Shown: positions 1-9,097, counted from the stretch's first letter. The stretch: DNA of 59,571 nt from Cytophagaceae bacterium (GCA_027488335.1 JAIYBU010000096.1:1-59571), one strand, 5' to 3'. The notes: a model not told the origin generated them from the sequence alone. Numbers and translations are program-made.

Positions 1-355
1 CTTGATTTTCGTGAGCGAAAATTTTGTTGGCATCCATCTGAATATGATAAACCGTAGCACCCAATAAACCCGCTCCAACAAGCGAATTAAGCGAAACCAA
101 CAACATTTGGCGTACACGATTTTTGTATTGAAAAATAGTAAAAATCGAAAGTCCTGCCGAAAGCACCGCCAAAACTGCCAAATAATATACAGGTGTATTT
201 TTTACGATTGAGCCAGCTTTTACATAAGAAAGCGTGTAGGCATTCAATGAAATTGATTCTGTACCTACGGTTTTGTGCCAAGTTTCGGTTCCCAAAAAGA
301 AAACCATGCAAACAGCAACAAGTAATAATAACAATGATTGCGGACGTTGTAACAT
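1..355 (-). CDS. DUF4293 family membrane protein (3' end cut by window edge)
   Basis: The reading frame opens with ATG at 355 and runs without a stop to the window edge, giving 118 residues that begin MLQRPQSLLLLLVAVCMVFF. Three hydrophobic segments are visible: about residues 6-23, 58-75 and 85-103. The MLQRPQSL start and the spacing of these helices fit the DUF4293 family of small Bacteroidota inner-membrane proteins, normally about 140-150 residues, so roughly the last quarter and one helix are missing here. The function of the family is not known. It stands upstream of, and on the same strand as, nothing else in the window; the DUF985 gene lies behind it on the same strand, 77 bases away. 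Confidence 0.8.
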   Translation of the reverse strand, partial: MLQRPQSLLLLLVAVCMVFFLGTETWHKTVGTESISLNAYTLSYVKAGSIVKNTPVYYLAVLAVLSAGLSIFTIFQYKNRVRQMLLVSLNSLVGAGLLGATVYHIQMDANKIFAHENQ

Positions 356-432
356 CTTGATAAATAATTTATTTTTTGAAAATATTCTGCAAAAATACTA
401 ATTCTATCACTTTCTGATTCATTTATTCAAAA

Positions 433-936
433 TTATTGATGCGTAAGCATTTTGATAATAGTTTCGTGCTGCGGAAATTCCTGCAAAAGTGTTTGTCGGT
501 CTGGCATTTCAAAATCGGCAAAATCAAAACCTGGGGAAACCGTACAACCAACCAAGGAATATGAATTTTCGACGGCTGGCTTACTACCAAACCAAACGCC
601 CGCTGGCACAACTGCCTGAAAAACTTCGCCATTTTCGGGGTTATTGCCCAACTTTATGAGTTGCATCGTTTTCTCCTTATCAATATAATATATGTTGAGA
701 GCATCACCAGCATAGAAATGCCACATTTCGTCGGATTGAATGCGGTGAAATGATGAAAAATGATGACTTTCCAATAAAAAATAAATTCCTGTGCTGAAAT
801 TTCTGTCGCCCGAAAATCGTTTAGGAAGAGAGTTTTTGTCAATCAGTTCGGTAGAACGATAGGTTTCAGCAAAATATCCACCTTCGGGGTGGCTTAGCAT
901 TTGTAACTTTTCAACCCAATATTTGGCATCAAACAT
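433..936 (-). CDS. DUF985 cupin-like protein
   Basis: A 167-residue protein starting MFDAKYWVEKLQMLSHPEGGYFAETYRS. The HPEGGYFxETYRS opening, the later SxFHRIxSDEMWHFYAGDAL stretch and the VPAGVWFGSKP segment are the conserved blocks of the DUF985 (cupin_5) family, a single-domain beta-barrel related to sugar-nucleotide epimerase folds. Family members bind small ligands in the barrel, but no reaction is firmly assigned. Length is typical. It is divergent from gldG with 76 bases between the starts, so both promoters must sit there. No signal peptide: cytoplasmic. Confidence 0.85.
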   Translation of the reverse strand: MFDAKYWVEKLQMLSHPEGGYFAETYRSTELIDKNSLPKRFSGDRNFSTGIYFLLESHHFSSFHRIQSDEMWHFYAGDALNIYYIDKEKTMQLIKLGNNPENGEVFQAVVPAGVWFGSKPAVENSYSLVGCTVSPGFDFADFEMPDRQTLLQEFPQHETIIKMLTHQ

Positions 937-967
937 AGAAAAAGCAGGAATTAAGGAATGAATGTTT

Positions 968-975
968 TATTTTTG
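968..975 (+). promoter_or_regulatory. -7 box TATTTTTG of gldG
   Basis: The octamer matches the Bacteroidota housekeeping -7 consensus TAnnTTTG and lies 37 bases before the ATG at 1013. No clear -33 TTTG/TTG element at the usual distance, so moderate support only. It implies that gldG starts its own transcript. Confidence 0.45.
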
Positions 976-1012
976 AGCAAAATTAGTTGAATTGCCCTCT
1001 TTCAAACACATA

Positions 1013-2689
1013 ATGAAAAATAAATTTGTCGTAGCTCTGCTAATTATTAGTGGAATCATTTTACTCAACATTGCCGCTTCTTTTGTTTTCTTTCGCCTCG
1101 ACCTCACCGAAGAAAAGCGTTATTCGTTGTCAGATGCCACGCAAAGCTTACTCGAAAACCTTTCTGCCGATGATTCGACTGACGTTTTCGTGAAAGTTTA
1201 TTTAGATGGCGAAGAACTTCCAGGCGGTTTTGAACGTCTCAAACGTGCCGTTACCGAAACCCTCGAAGAGTTTAAGGTTTACGGTGGCACAAATATCAAC
1301 TATACGTTTATCAATCCAAATGCCGAAACCGACACAAAGAAGCGTGAAGAGTTTTATGTAGAATTAGCAAAAAAAGGCATGAATCCTACACGAGTGGTTG
1401 ATACAAAAAACGGTCGTCAAATCGAAAACATCATTTTCCCTTACGCACTCGTGAGTGCAGGAGGGCGTGAAGTGCCTGTTTTGTTACTTAAGGGAACACA
1501 AGGCAAAACTGCCGAAGAAAAACTCAATCAGTCGAATGAAAATGTAGAGTATGAACTCGCAACGGCGATTCGTAAACTTACCTTAAAAGAACGCAAGAAA
1601 ATTGGTTTGTTAGCAGAATTTACGAAACTAAAACCACTTAATTTTTCAGACTTAATTGCTTCATTACAAGAGCGTTACGATTTATTTATCATTGATGCGA
1701 AAAGTTCACCAACTTTTCAAGGACTTGATGCTTTGATTTTACCAAAACCAGATTTCCCTGTTGATGATAGCACCAAATATAAAATCGACCAGTTTGTGAT
1801 GGGTGGCGGACGTGCCTTGTTTTTTGTTGATGGATTGAAAGTCGACTCGGTAGGTTTAGAAGGTAATTTTGCTCAACCTTTAGAGCTAAATCTGACCGAT
1901 TTGTTTTTTAAATATGGCCTAAGAATCAACTCAAACATCATCAAAGATGGGGCAAGTTGTGCTGTAATTCCGTTGGTAGTGGGCGACTTAGGCGATAAAC
2001 CCAACATTCAGCCAGTTCCTTACCGATATTTTCCGTTGATTAATAATTTCGGCAAAAGCCTCATTACCAATAATTTGGATTTGGTTTATAGTCGATACGT
2101 GGCTTCGATTGACACCGTTAGGGCAGATGGCGTGAAGAAAATTCCGCTTTTGATGACTTCGCCCTACACAAAAATACTGAATGCACCTGCTTTTGTGACA
2201 TTCAACGATGCTCGTACTGACACAGAACAAGCCGAATATCAAGGCGGTGTAAAAACGATTGCCTATTTATTGGAAGGAAAATTTCAGTCGCTATATAAAA
2301 ATCGTTTACTACCAAACGACCCAAAATTTGCCGATTTCAAAGCCGAAAGCCAGCCAACAAAAATTATTGTATGCTCGGATGGCGATTTAATTGTGAACGA
2401 AGTGAGCCAGAAAACAGGCAATCCTTTGCCATTGGGCTACGACAAAGCGACCCAACACACATTTGGCAATAAAGACTTTGTGATGAACGCCATTGATTAT
2501 TTGATTGATGAAGATGGCGTGATTCAGGCTAAAGGAAAAGAAGTAAAATTACGCCCGCTCGACAAGCTCCGCACCCGAGATGAGCGAACTTTCTGGCAGA
2601 TTCTCAATATTGGTCTACCCGTTGGTTTAGTAGTGATATTTGGTTTTATTCTTCAATGGTGGAGAAAAAGAAATTACGGAACAGTTTGA
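1013..2689 (+). CDS. gldG: Gliding-motility ABC transporter substrate-binding-like protein GldG
   Basis: A 558-residue protein. I choose the ATG at 1013 (MKNKFVVALLIISG) because the upstream TTG at 992 adds only seven residues before the membrane segment. There is an N-terminal membrane helix (about 7-27), then the LDLTEEKRYSLSDATQSLL motif typical of GldG, a long periplasmic ABC_transp_aux-type region, and a C-terminal helix (about 532-550) followed by WWRKRN. GldG works with GldA and GldF as an ABC complex required for gliding and type IX secretion in Flavobacterium. In many genomes gldF is adjacent or fused; here it is absent on the 5' side and gldG appears monocistronic. Confidence 0.88.
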   Translation: MKNKFVVALLIISGIILLNIAASFVFFRLDLTEEKRYSLSDATQSLLENLSADDSTDVFVKVYLDGEELPGGFERLKRAVTETLEEFKVYGGTNINYTFINPNAETDTKKREEFYVELAKKGMNPTRVVDTKNGRQIENIIFPYALVSAGGREVPVLLLKGTQGKTAEEKLNQSNENVEYELATAIRKLTLKERKKIGLLAEFTKLKPLNFSDLIASLQERYDLFIIDAKSSPTFQGLDALILPKPDFPVDDSTKYKIDQFVMGGGRALFFVDGLKVDSVGLEGNFAQPLELNLTDLFFKYGLRINSNIIKDGASCAVIPLVVGDLGDKPNIQPVPYRYFPLINNFGKSLITNNLDLVYSRYVASIDTVRADGVKKIPLLMTSPYTKILNAPAFVTFNDARTDTEQAEYQGGVKTIAYLLEGKFQSLYKNRLLPNDPKFADFKAESQPTKIIVCSDGDLIVNEVSQKTGNPLPLGYDKATQHTFGNKDFVMNAIDYLIDEDGVIQAKGKEVKLRPLDKLRTRDERTFWQILNIGLPVGLVVIFGFILQWWRKRNYGTV

Positions 2690-2830
2690 TTTTAATCTAA
2701 TCAACTGATTATAAGTACGTAATAAAGCCGTATAATAAAAAACATTGAGCAAAAACACCTATTCATTTTCTTGGAAAGGTACAAATTCAAAAAAACAAAA
2801 TTTGAACAAAACATATAAAAAATTGTACTA

Positions 2831-2857
2831 AAAAAGGCTCAAAAAGAGCCTTTTTTT
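2831..2857 (+). terminator. Rho-independent terminator after gldG
   Basis: GGCTC-aaaaa-GAGCC, extended by five A:T pairs on each side and ending in a run of seven T. Symmetrical enough to act on either strand. Confidence 0.8.
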
Positions 2858-2948
2858 ATGTAAAATAGCGGAATTTTACCAGTTCACAAAACATATATGA
2901 CATAAAAAATGTTAACTTAAAATTAGATTTTTTTTAGAAAAATGGTCT

Positions 2949-2956
2949 TATATTTG
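2949..2956 (+). promoter_or_regulatory. -7 box TATATTTG before the AraC-type gene
   Basis: Matches TAnnTTTG. The ATG is 136 bases downstream, implying a long leader; no clear -33 element, preceded by a T-rich run. Confidence 0.35.
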
Positions 2957-3091
2957 CAAAAATGTATAACGAAAGGAACATTTTATTTAAATCTTATGTT
3001 GTAAAAAAATATTGAAATTATTAGATTTGTCCAAATTTGTTAATATATTGCACTTATTATTCTAAGCAAAACTGAAAAACATTCTTTCACG

Positions 3092-4015
3092 ATGGAAGAC
3101 TATAATAAAATTATCGAATCTCTTGGCGTAAAATTCGCTAAGGCACGTCATATCAGAATCTTACAAACTATTAAGATTAAAAACGTATATGACGTAGAAA
3201 ACACCATTCTTGTATTGTATAATGGTGAAGTAAAATTGGCTGGCAACGAAGAAAAAGTAGAACCAGGCGATTTGCTTTTTATTCCAGGTGGAAAAGCAGC
3301 AACGCTTACCTACGGAACGGGTGAACCGAAAAATATCTCTTATGAAGAGTTTATGACTCGTCGTGAAAGTTATTGGGAAACGTTGACCGACCCTTCAACA
3401 ATTGGACAAGTGCCAAATTCGTTTGGTTTAATTGCCTTTGAAGCAAAAGTTTTCGATTCAGTAAACTTCTTTACTTCATTGGATATTCCTCCGTTTTTTA
3501 TCAAGGCTCACAGCAAACTTGGCTCGTTGATTCATGATATTTTGAAGGAAGATTGCTCAGATGAAGCAGGTCGTGGCCGTGTAATTAGAAACAAAACCGA
3601 AGAAATTGTTATCGAAATTGTGCGTCATATCTTGAAAAACAGAATGTTTGTGGAGCAATTGGCCACTAACAGCACATATTTCAAAGACCCACGTTTGATT
3701 GATATTTTCACGTATATCAAAAATAGTCTACCAGGCGATTTATCGAACAAGCAGTTGGCAAACGTTGCCAATGTTTCAGAAGATTACGTTGGTCAATACT
3801 TCAAGATGCTAACGGGTATCAACCCACAAGATTATATTGAGTATCAACGTATGGAAGCAGCCGTAACGCTTTTGCGTACGTCGAAGAAAAGTATCCGTGC
3901 CATTGGGCATGAAGTTGGTTACAAAGATACCGCCTATTTCTGCCGTCGTTTCAAGATGATGTTCGGAATTCCAGCAGGAAAAATGCGTAGAAGAGAATCA
4001 TTAATGATTGGTTAA
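3092..4015 (+). CDS. AraC family transcriptional regulator with cupin-like N-terminus
   Basis: A 307-residue cytoplasmic DNA-binding protein. The C-terminal third (about 208-303) is an AraC double helix-turn-helix: VSEDYVGQYFKMLTGINPQDYI, then SIRAIGHEVGYKDTAYFCRRFKMMFGIPAGKMRR. The N-terminal 75 residues resemble a small cupin sensor (VLYNGEVKLAGNEEKVEPGDLLFIPGG). No ligand can be read from the sequence. It is flanked by terminators on both sides, so it is a single-gene transcript. Its target genes are unknown. Confidence 0.88.
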   Translation: MEDYNKIIESLGVKFAKARHIRILQTIKIKNVYDVENTILVLYNGEVKLAGNEEKVEPGDLLFIPGGKAATLTYGTGEPKNISYEEFMTRRESYWETLTDPSTIGQVPNSFGLIAFEAKVFDSVNFFTSLDIPPFFIKAHSKLGSLIHDILKEDCSDEAGRGRVIRNKTEEIVIEIVRHILKNRMFVEQLATNSTYFKDPRLIDIFTYIKNSLPGDLSNKQLANVANVSEDYVGQYFKMLTGINPQDYIEYQRMEAAVTLLRTSKKSIRAIGHEVGYKDTAYFCRRFKMMFGIPAGKMRRRESLMIG

Positions 4016-4054
4016 GATTTTATCCGCCCGTCGCAATTAATACTTCATAAAGCT

Positions 4055-4084
4055 AAGCCGCTCGTGTAAACGAGTGGCTTTTTT
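4055..4084 (+). terminator. Terminator after the AraC-type gene
   Basis: AAGCCGCTCG-tgtaaa-CGAGTGGCTT, ten pairs including one G:U, followed by TTTT. Confidence 0.85.
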
Positions 4085-4188
4085 GTTGAAAACAATAGTC
4101 AAATTATAATTAAATAGGCTATTTTTAATATTTTTGAAAAAACTCTCGTAAATTCGTTTTCAAGATTTTACCGAAATAACATCAGCCG

Positions 4189-5247
4189 ATGTCCACTAAA
4201 AAAACATCAGAAAATTCTCGTCGAAACTTTTTAAGTGCTTCATTATTAGCCACTTTTGGTCTAACAAACCTTAATTTTATTGCTAAAAATGATACCCTAA
4301 AAACTATCAAACCTGCGGCTCTCAAAAGAGGCGATACCATCGGTTTGGTTTGTCCTGCTTATTCGGCATTTATCAAAGAAGAGGTTACGATTGCAGTCGA
4401 GAGTCTGCAAGCAATGGGTTTTAAGGTTTCACAAGGAAAACACATGTTTGACCGTTATGGTAATCTTGCAGGAACAGACGAAGACCGTGCCGCCGACATC
4501 AACGAAATGTTTGCCAATAAAAATATTAATGCCATCATGGCGATGCACGGCGGTTGGGGAAGTGCCAGAATATTATCGTTGCTCAACTACGAAATCATCA
4601 AAAATAACCCCAAAATCTTTATAGGTTACAGCGATATAACCGCCCTATTATTAGGCATTTACAGTCAAACTGGACTCGTTACTTTTCACGGTCCAGTGGG
4701 TTCTTCGACTTGGAATACTTTTACCGTCGATTATTTTAAGAATACTCTAATCGATGGCAATGCTACTCGTATGAGTAATCCTATTCGAAAAGGCGATGCT
4801 TTGGTGCCAATGGAAGACCGTATTTATACAATTTATGGCGGAAAAGCGAGCGGAAAACTGATTGGTGGAAATCTGACGGTGCTTTCGCATATTCTTGGCT
4901 CAACGTACGTTCCTGATTTTAAAGGAGCAATTTTGTTTCTTGAAGATGTGCAAGAAGACACATACCGAATCGACCGCATGATGACGCAACTCAAAATCAC
5001 AGGTATTTTGAATCAACTGGCGGGTGTTGTGTTTGGGAAATGTACAGATTGCCCACCCTCAAAAAACTATGGCTCACTAACGCTCGAAGATATTTTTGAA
5101 GACCACATCAAACCCCTCAAAATTCCAGCATTTTCAGGGGCTATGATTGGGCATATTAAAGATAAATTTACCGTTCCGATTGGCATCGAAGCCACCATTG
5201 ATGCTGAGGAAGGAACAATCAAACTCAAAGAATCAGCAGTCATCTAA
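4189..5247 (+). CDS. Muramoyltetrapeptide (LD-) carboxypeptidase, peptidase S66
   Basis: A 352-residue protein of the S66 family, which removes the terminal D-Ala from muropeptide tetrapeptides during peptidoglycan recycling. The catalytic residues are visible: Ser148 in IGYSD, Glu252 in FLEDVQEDTYR, and His322 in MIGHIKDK. The N-terminus carries a Tat-like signal (SRRNFLSASLLATFG), so export and a periplasmic site are likely; most characterised S66 enzymes are cytoplasmic, which makes the signal notable though common in Cytophagales. A TATTTTTG octamer at 4129-4136 may be its -7 box. A repeat element begins one base after the stop codon. Confidence 0.88.
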   Translation: MSTKKTSENSRRNFLSASLLATFGLTNLNFIAKNDTLKTIKPAALKRGDTIGLVCPAYSAFIKEEVTIAVESLQAMGFKVSQGKHMFDRYGNLAGTDEDRAADINEMFANKNINAIMAMHGGWGSARILSLLNYEIIKNNPKIFIGYSDITALLLGIYSQTGLVTFHGPVGSSTWNTFTVDYFKNTLIDGNATRMSNPIRKGDALVPMEDRIYTIYGGKASGKLIGGNLTVLSHILGSTYVPDFKGAILFLEDVQEDTYRIDRMMTQLKITGILNQLAGVVFGKCTDCPPSKNYGSLTLEDIFEDHIKPLKIPAFSGAMIGHIKDKFTVPIGIEATIDAEEGTIKLKESAVI

Positions 5248-5383
5248 TGTGGAGCGAACCGAGCGACGGCCGCATCCTTGTTCGCTATACCCAAAATTAT
5301 TAACAAAACGACAACTGACGAAGTACATGCAACCAAGCGTTGGCCGACGTTCTCCGACAAACGTTGTGTGTTTCGTCCCACAA
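5247..5383. repeat. Dispersed palindromic repeat, copy 1
   Basis: The left end reads TGTGGAGCGAACCGAGCGAC and continues through CCGCATCC and TGTTCGC (5248-5285). The right end, read on the other strand, begins TTGTGGGACGAAACACACAA (from 5383). The outer ends share TTGTGGnnCGAAnC as an inverted repeat. The left arm is about 80 percent identical to the right arm of the element at 36020-36118. It fills the whole gap between two genes. Confidence 0.6.
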
Positions 5384-5388
5384 TAAAT

Positions 5389-7374
5389 ATGAAAACTAAA
5401 CTCATTACGTTCTTTATTTTATTTGGATTTTTTACAACAAAAGCACAAAAATGGGAGCGAATATCCAGCGAAGACGGTACGGTGTCGCTCTCTTGGAAAA
5501 CAACTCAACAAACCGGTTCACTTTCGGTAGATATTGACAAAGACGGTATCGAAGAGTTTGTTATGGCTGGGCGTGGCCAAGCTACTTCGATTATCTACCT
5601 AAAATTCGACCGTGCGATTGGCTGGCGAGAATTTGCCGTTGAAAAAGAAGCTCTTCCACTCGAAACGGGTGGTACTTTCTACGACATCGACAGCGATGGC
5701 GATAATGACTTAGTTTTTGGGGGCGATACTCAAAGCAATAAAATTTGGTGGTGGGAGAATCCTGCTCCTTTTTTCAATCCTAATGTACCGTGGCATCGCT
5801 TTGAAATCAAAACCGATGGAGAAAATCAGCATCAAGATATAGTTTTCGGCGATTTTAAACAAACGGGCAAAGCACAATTGGCATTTTGGAATCAAGGAGC
5901 AAAAACGTTGTTTGTCGCCAATATTCCGAGCGAGGTACGTAGCGAGAAATGGATTTTCGAGCCAGTTTTTGTGGCTGATAAGGATACTAAAAACACCAAA
6001 GGTTGCGTGGCTGCCGATGTTGATGGCGATGGAAACAAAGATATAGTAGCAGGAAATTATTGGTTTAAATACGTTGATGGAAAGTTTAAACCCACCAAAG
6101 TTGGCGAGGCTGGTGGAAGAGTAGTAGCAGCTAAATTTAGAGCAGGTAAAAAAGTACAATTGGTTTTTGCCCCAAGCGACGACAAAGGGCGTTTGATGCT
6201 CTACGAATGCACAGGAAGTGCCGAAATATCAGCTAATTGGAAAGACCGTGATTTAATTGGCCGTGAACTCTCGCACGCTCACACACTCGAAGCCGCTGAC
6301 ATCAACGATGATGGCAACTTAGATATTTTTTGTACCGAAATGGTCAAGTGGGACGAGAAATCGACTACAGATAACAACCCGAATGCTGAGGCATTCATAC
6401 TTTATGGCGATGGTAAAGGTGGTTTTACGAAAACCGTTTTTCAAACAGGTAGTGATTTTCACGAAGGAAAACTTACAGATATTGATGGCGATGGAGACTT
6501 CGATATTATCTCAAAATCATATATCTGGAAAACTCCAAGAGTAGAAATGTGGCTGCAAAACGGAACGGGCGAACGCCAACCGAATATCAGCAAAGTATTA
6601 AGCGACCGTATCGGCCTCGAATTGTATAGCCTGAGAGATTATTTCAAAACTGATGTAAAAAATACGCTTGCGTATGTAAAAAGTCTCGGCATTACCGAAG
6701 TTGAAGTGGCAGGTACGTATGGCATGAAAACCGAAGATTTCAAAGCAGAACTTGATAAAGCGGGACTGAAACCATACAGCACATTGCTTGATTATAATCT
6801 TTTCAAAGATAGCATCAGTAAAGTTGTGGCAACTTGCAAGGCTTTGGGTATCAAATACGCTGGTTGTGCTTGGATTCCACACGTAAGCAATAAATTTGCT
6901 AAAGAAGATGCCGACAAAGCCATTAAGGTTTTCAATAAAGCAGGCGAAGCACTGGCAAAAGAAGGGATAAAATTCTTTTACCATTGCCACGGATATGAAT
7001 TTAAACCAACCGAAGAAGGTACTCTTTTTGACTATATCGTGAAGCAAACAAACCCCGATAACGTTGGCTTTGAGTGCGATGTGTATTGGGCTTTTCACGG
7101 TGGCCAAGACCCTGCTCTTTTGCTCAAAAAACACAAAGGTCGTTTTGTGGCTTTGCACATCAAAGACATGAAAAATGGTCAAGAAACGGGCGAACTTTCA
7201 GGAGGAACACCGTTGACTTCTGATGTAGCCGTTGGAACAGGTCAATTAGACTTCAGAAAAATTCTACGAGCAGCTATTCAGACAGGTGTGAAATTTTATT
7301 ACATCGAAGATGAAAATGCCGAAGTAAAAGAGCATCTGCCTGTTTCGTTACGTTATTTGAGAAATCTGAAATAA
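5389..7374 (+). CDS. FG-GAP/VCBS repeat protein fused to a sugar phosphate isomerase/epimerase-like barrel
   Basis: A 661-residue exported protein. I start at ATG 5389 because it opens a clean signal peptide (MKTKLITFFILFGFFTTKA, cleavage before QKW); the longer frame only reads through the repeat element. Residues about 20-400 contain repeated calcium-type loops such as DIDSDGDND, DVDGDGNKD, DINDDGNLD and DIDGDGDFD, as in FG-GAP beta-propellers. Residues about 410-661 form a xylose-isomerase-like TIM barrel: RIGLELYSLRDYF, GFECDVYWAFHGGQDP, ALHIKDM, FYYIEDE, with likely metal ligands in ECD, H and E. Periplasmic sugar processing is inferred. Its stop codon directly abuts the convergent sialidase. 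Confidence 0.82.
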   Translation: MKTKLITFFILFGFFTTKAQKWERISSEDGTVSLSWKTTQQTGSLSVDIDKDGIEEFVMAGRGQATSIIYLKFDRAIGWREFAVEKEALPLETGGTFYDIDSDGDNDLVFGGDTQSNKIWWWENPAPFFNPNVPWHRFEIKTDGENQHQDIVFGDFKQTGKAQLAFWNQGAKTLFVANIPSEVRSEKWIFEPVFVADKDTKNTKGCVAADVDGDGNKDIVAGNYWFKYVDGKFKPTKVGEAGGRVVAAKFRAGKKVQLVFAPSDDKGRLMLYECTGSAEISANWKDRDLIGRELSHAHTLEAADINDDGNLDIFCTEMVKWDEKSTTDNNPNAEAFILYGDGKGGFTKTVFQTGSDFHEGKLTDIDGDGDFDIISKSYIWKTPRVEMWLQNGTGERQPNISKVLSDRIGLELYSLRDYFKTDVKNTLAYVKSLGITEVEVAGTYGMKTEDFKAELDKAGLKPYSTLLDYNLFKDSISKVVATCKALGIKYAGCAWIPHVSNKFAKEDADKAIKVFNKAGEALAKEGIKFFYHCHGYEFKPTEEGTLFDYIVKQTNPDNVGFECDVYWAFHGGQDPALLLKKHKGRFVALHIKDMKNGQETGELSGGTPLTSDVAVGTGQLDFRKILRAAIQTGVKFYYIEDENAEVKEHLPVSLRYLRNLK

Positions 7375-8520
7375 TCACTTCCACTTGATGGCTTTAAATA
7401 CAATTTGAGAGTAATTATTCTTTTCGTATAAAACCCCAATGTGGTTTTTATTCATTTTCACGATGTCAGAGTAAGCAGCATAATCGTTTACTTTGGCATC
7501 GTTACTTTTTTCTACGACTTGTGTCCATACCCATGTTTTTCCTTCATCAAAACTAATTCTTAGGGTTAGATTATCTCGATTTTGGGTATCGGCAGCATTG
7601 CAGAACGCCAAGACATGTTTGCCATTTTTTATTCCCAAAGATACAATACTTCCTTCACAAACAGGGTCAGGTAGATTTGGGTCGAAATAGGTTTTCTCCC
7701 AAGTTTCTCCACCATCTTTACTAATAGCCACAATTCGCTGGCGAATATCACCTTTCTGATTTCTCATATTCATCATCAAGCCATTCCCCGAAATTTCGGT
7801 TGCCGTGGCCTCATTACTTCCTGCTACTTCAATCGTTTGGCTCAAACGAAACGTTTTGCCGTGGTCGTCTGTAAAAAATCCGTGAGCGGCATAATCCGTA
7901 AATTGTTTTTGTGGCTCTCCTGCCGAGTGGTTGGCCGCAACAAAAATTCTCCCACTGTATTTGCCCGACTGAAATTGCATGGCATGGCCAGGTGTATTGG
8001 CATAAGACCGCCAATCTTCTTTAAAATGATAGGCAGTATTTGCTTGATTCGGTCGGTGAACTTGGTTTGTAATGTTCACGCCTTCGCTCCAAGTTTTGCC
8101 TCCATCAGTCGAGGTTTTGTACCAAACTTCCCGTAAGCCTTTACCTTTCCTTACTTCGTTCTCGTGGTTATTCCCTGTATTATAAAACAAAAACAAGCGT
8201 CCTTTCGGAAAACTGGGGTCGGTAACATCAAAAACAGGAGCAGGATTACCCGCTTGCAAGGAATCATAATTGACAACGGTTGTCAGTCCGCTCCAAGTTT
8301 TACCATTGTCAGTGCTACGTTTTAGAACAATATTTATATCGCCAAAATCGCCACTCCCCTTTACTCTGCCTTCGGCAAAGGCTAATAAATCACCGTTTGG
8401 AGTCTTGATAATGGCTGGGATTCTATAAGATTTATGTCCTTCAATTCCCGAAATAAAAACGGGTATTTGAGCCATTAATTGGTAAGAGATGAGTAAAAAT
8501 ACAATGATTAATTTATTCAT
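7375..8520 (-). CDS. Exo-alpha-sialidase (GH33-type BNR repeat protein)
   Basis: A 381-residue exported glycosidase. The chosen start (8520) gives the signal peptide MNKLIIVFLLISYQLMAQ; the longer frame only adds untypical residues. The arginine motif YRIP appears at SYRIPAI, and five Asp boxes follow (STDNGKTWS, STDGGKTWSEG, TDDHGKTF, SKDGGETWEK, SFDEGKTWVW), the signature of the six-bladed sialidase propeller. Members release terminal sialic acid from glycoconjugates. No nan catabolic genes are nearby, so the substrate is inferred only from the family. The gene converges on, and touches, the upstream-strand isomerase fusion with no spacer. Confidence 0.88.
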   Translation of the reverse strand: MNKLIIVFLLISYQLMAQIPVFISGIEGHKSYRIPAIIKTPNGDLLAFAEGRVKGSGDFGDINIVLKRSTDNGKTWSGLTTVVNYDSLQAGNPAPVFDVTDPSFPKGRLFLFYNTGNNHENEVRKGKGLREVWYKTSTDGGKTWSEGVNITNQVHRPNQANTAYHFKEDWRSYANTPGHAMQFQSGKYSGRIFVAANHSAGEPQKQFTDYAAHGFFTDDHGKTFRLSQTIEVAGSNEATATEISGNGLMMNMRNQKGDIRQRIVAISKDGGETWEKTYFDPNLPDPVCEGSIVSLGIKNGKHVLAFCNAADTQNRDNLTLRISFDEGKTWVWTQVVEKSNDAKVNDYAAYSDIVKMNKNHIGVLYEKNNYSQIVFKAIKWK

Positions 8521-8653
8521 AACAAAAGGGTTTGTTGAGGTTGAATTAAGTTTCAAAATAACAAATTCTTGGACACTTTTCTCGCTAATTTTCGGTTTAT
8601 TGATAAAATAATTACCTTTAAGTAGCCTTTCATTTTAAAATCACTCTGACCAA

Positions 8654-9055
8654 ATGCCTCACGTCTTTTATTTGCCAATTACGGTTGCTCCCGAAGACAT
8701 TGACGAACTCAATCACGTAAATAATATTATCTATCTGCGTTATGTGCAAGATGCTGCCATTGGGCATTGGAAAACTGTACCGCAGGAAATTGCCTCACAA
8801 ATAATTTGGATGGCTCGCCGACATGAGATTGATTACCTCAAACAAGCATTTCTGGGCGATGAATTGGTTGCCAAAACTTGGGTTGATGATTTTGTGGGAG
8901 TAAAGAGCATTCGTCATTGCGAAATCATGCGGGGCGAAGAAGTTTTGGCTCGCTCGGTTACACATTGGATTTCGCTCGATGCTCAAACTTTACGCCCAAA
9001 ACGCATCACCGAAGAGATTGTAAAACAGTTTTTCCCCGAGTCAGAAGAAAGATAA
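8654..9055 (+). CDS. Acyl-CoA thioesterase, 4HBT hotdog fold
   Basis: A 133-residue single-domain protein. The segment APEDIDELNHVNNIIYLRYVQDA has the DxxxHVNNxxYxxY pattern of 4-hydroxybenzoyl-CoA thioesterase-like hotdog enzymes, where the Asp/His region lines the active site. It would hydrolyse an acyl-CoA; the chain length cannot be read. No signal peptide: cytoplasmic. It precedes ftsY by 105 bases, which include a separate promoter. Confidence 0.88.
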   Translation: MPHVFYLPITVAPEDIDELNHVNNIIYLRYVQDAAIGHWKTVPQEIASQIIWMARRHEIDYLKQAFLGDELVAKTWVDDFVGVKSIRHCEIMRGEEVLARSVTHWISLDAQTLRPKRITEEIVKQFFPESEER

Positions 9056-9089
9056 TTCAAAAAACACCCATTTTTCTAATAAAAAACGC

Positions 9090-9097
9090 TACTTTTG
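9090..9097 (+). promoter_or_regulatory. -7 box TACTTTTG of ftsY
   Basis: Matches TAnnTTTG, 64 bases before the ftsY ATG. No obvious -33 element. Confidence 0.45.

Larger units (their letters stand above)
2690..3091. other. Intergenic region gldG to AraC-type regulator
   Basis: 402 bases without a convincing gene. It holds a strong hairpin terminator 142 bases after gldG and a possible promoter at 2949-2956. The remainder is very AT-rich with no structure I can support. Confidence 0.7.

Noticed and set aside
5278-5388. Longer N-terminus for the isomerase fusion
   Set aside because: It reads through the repeat element and would hide a clean signal peptide.
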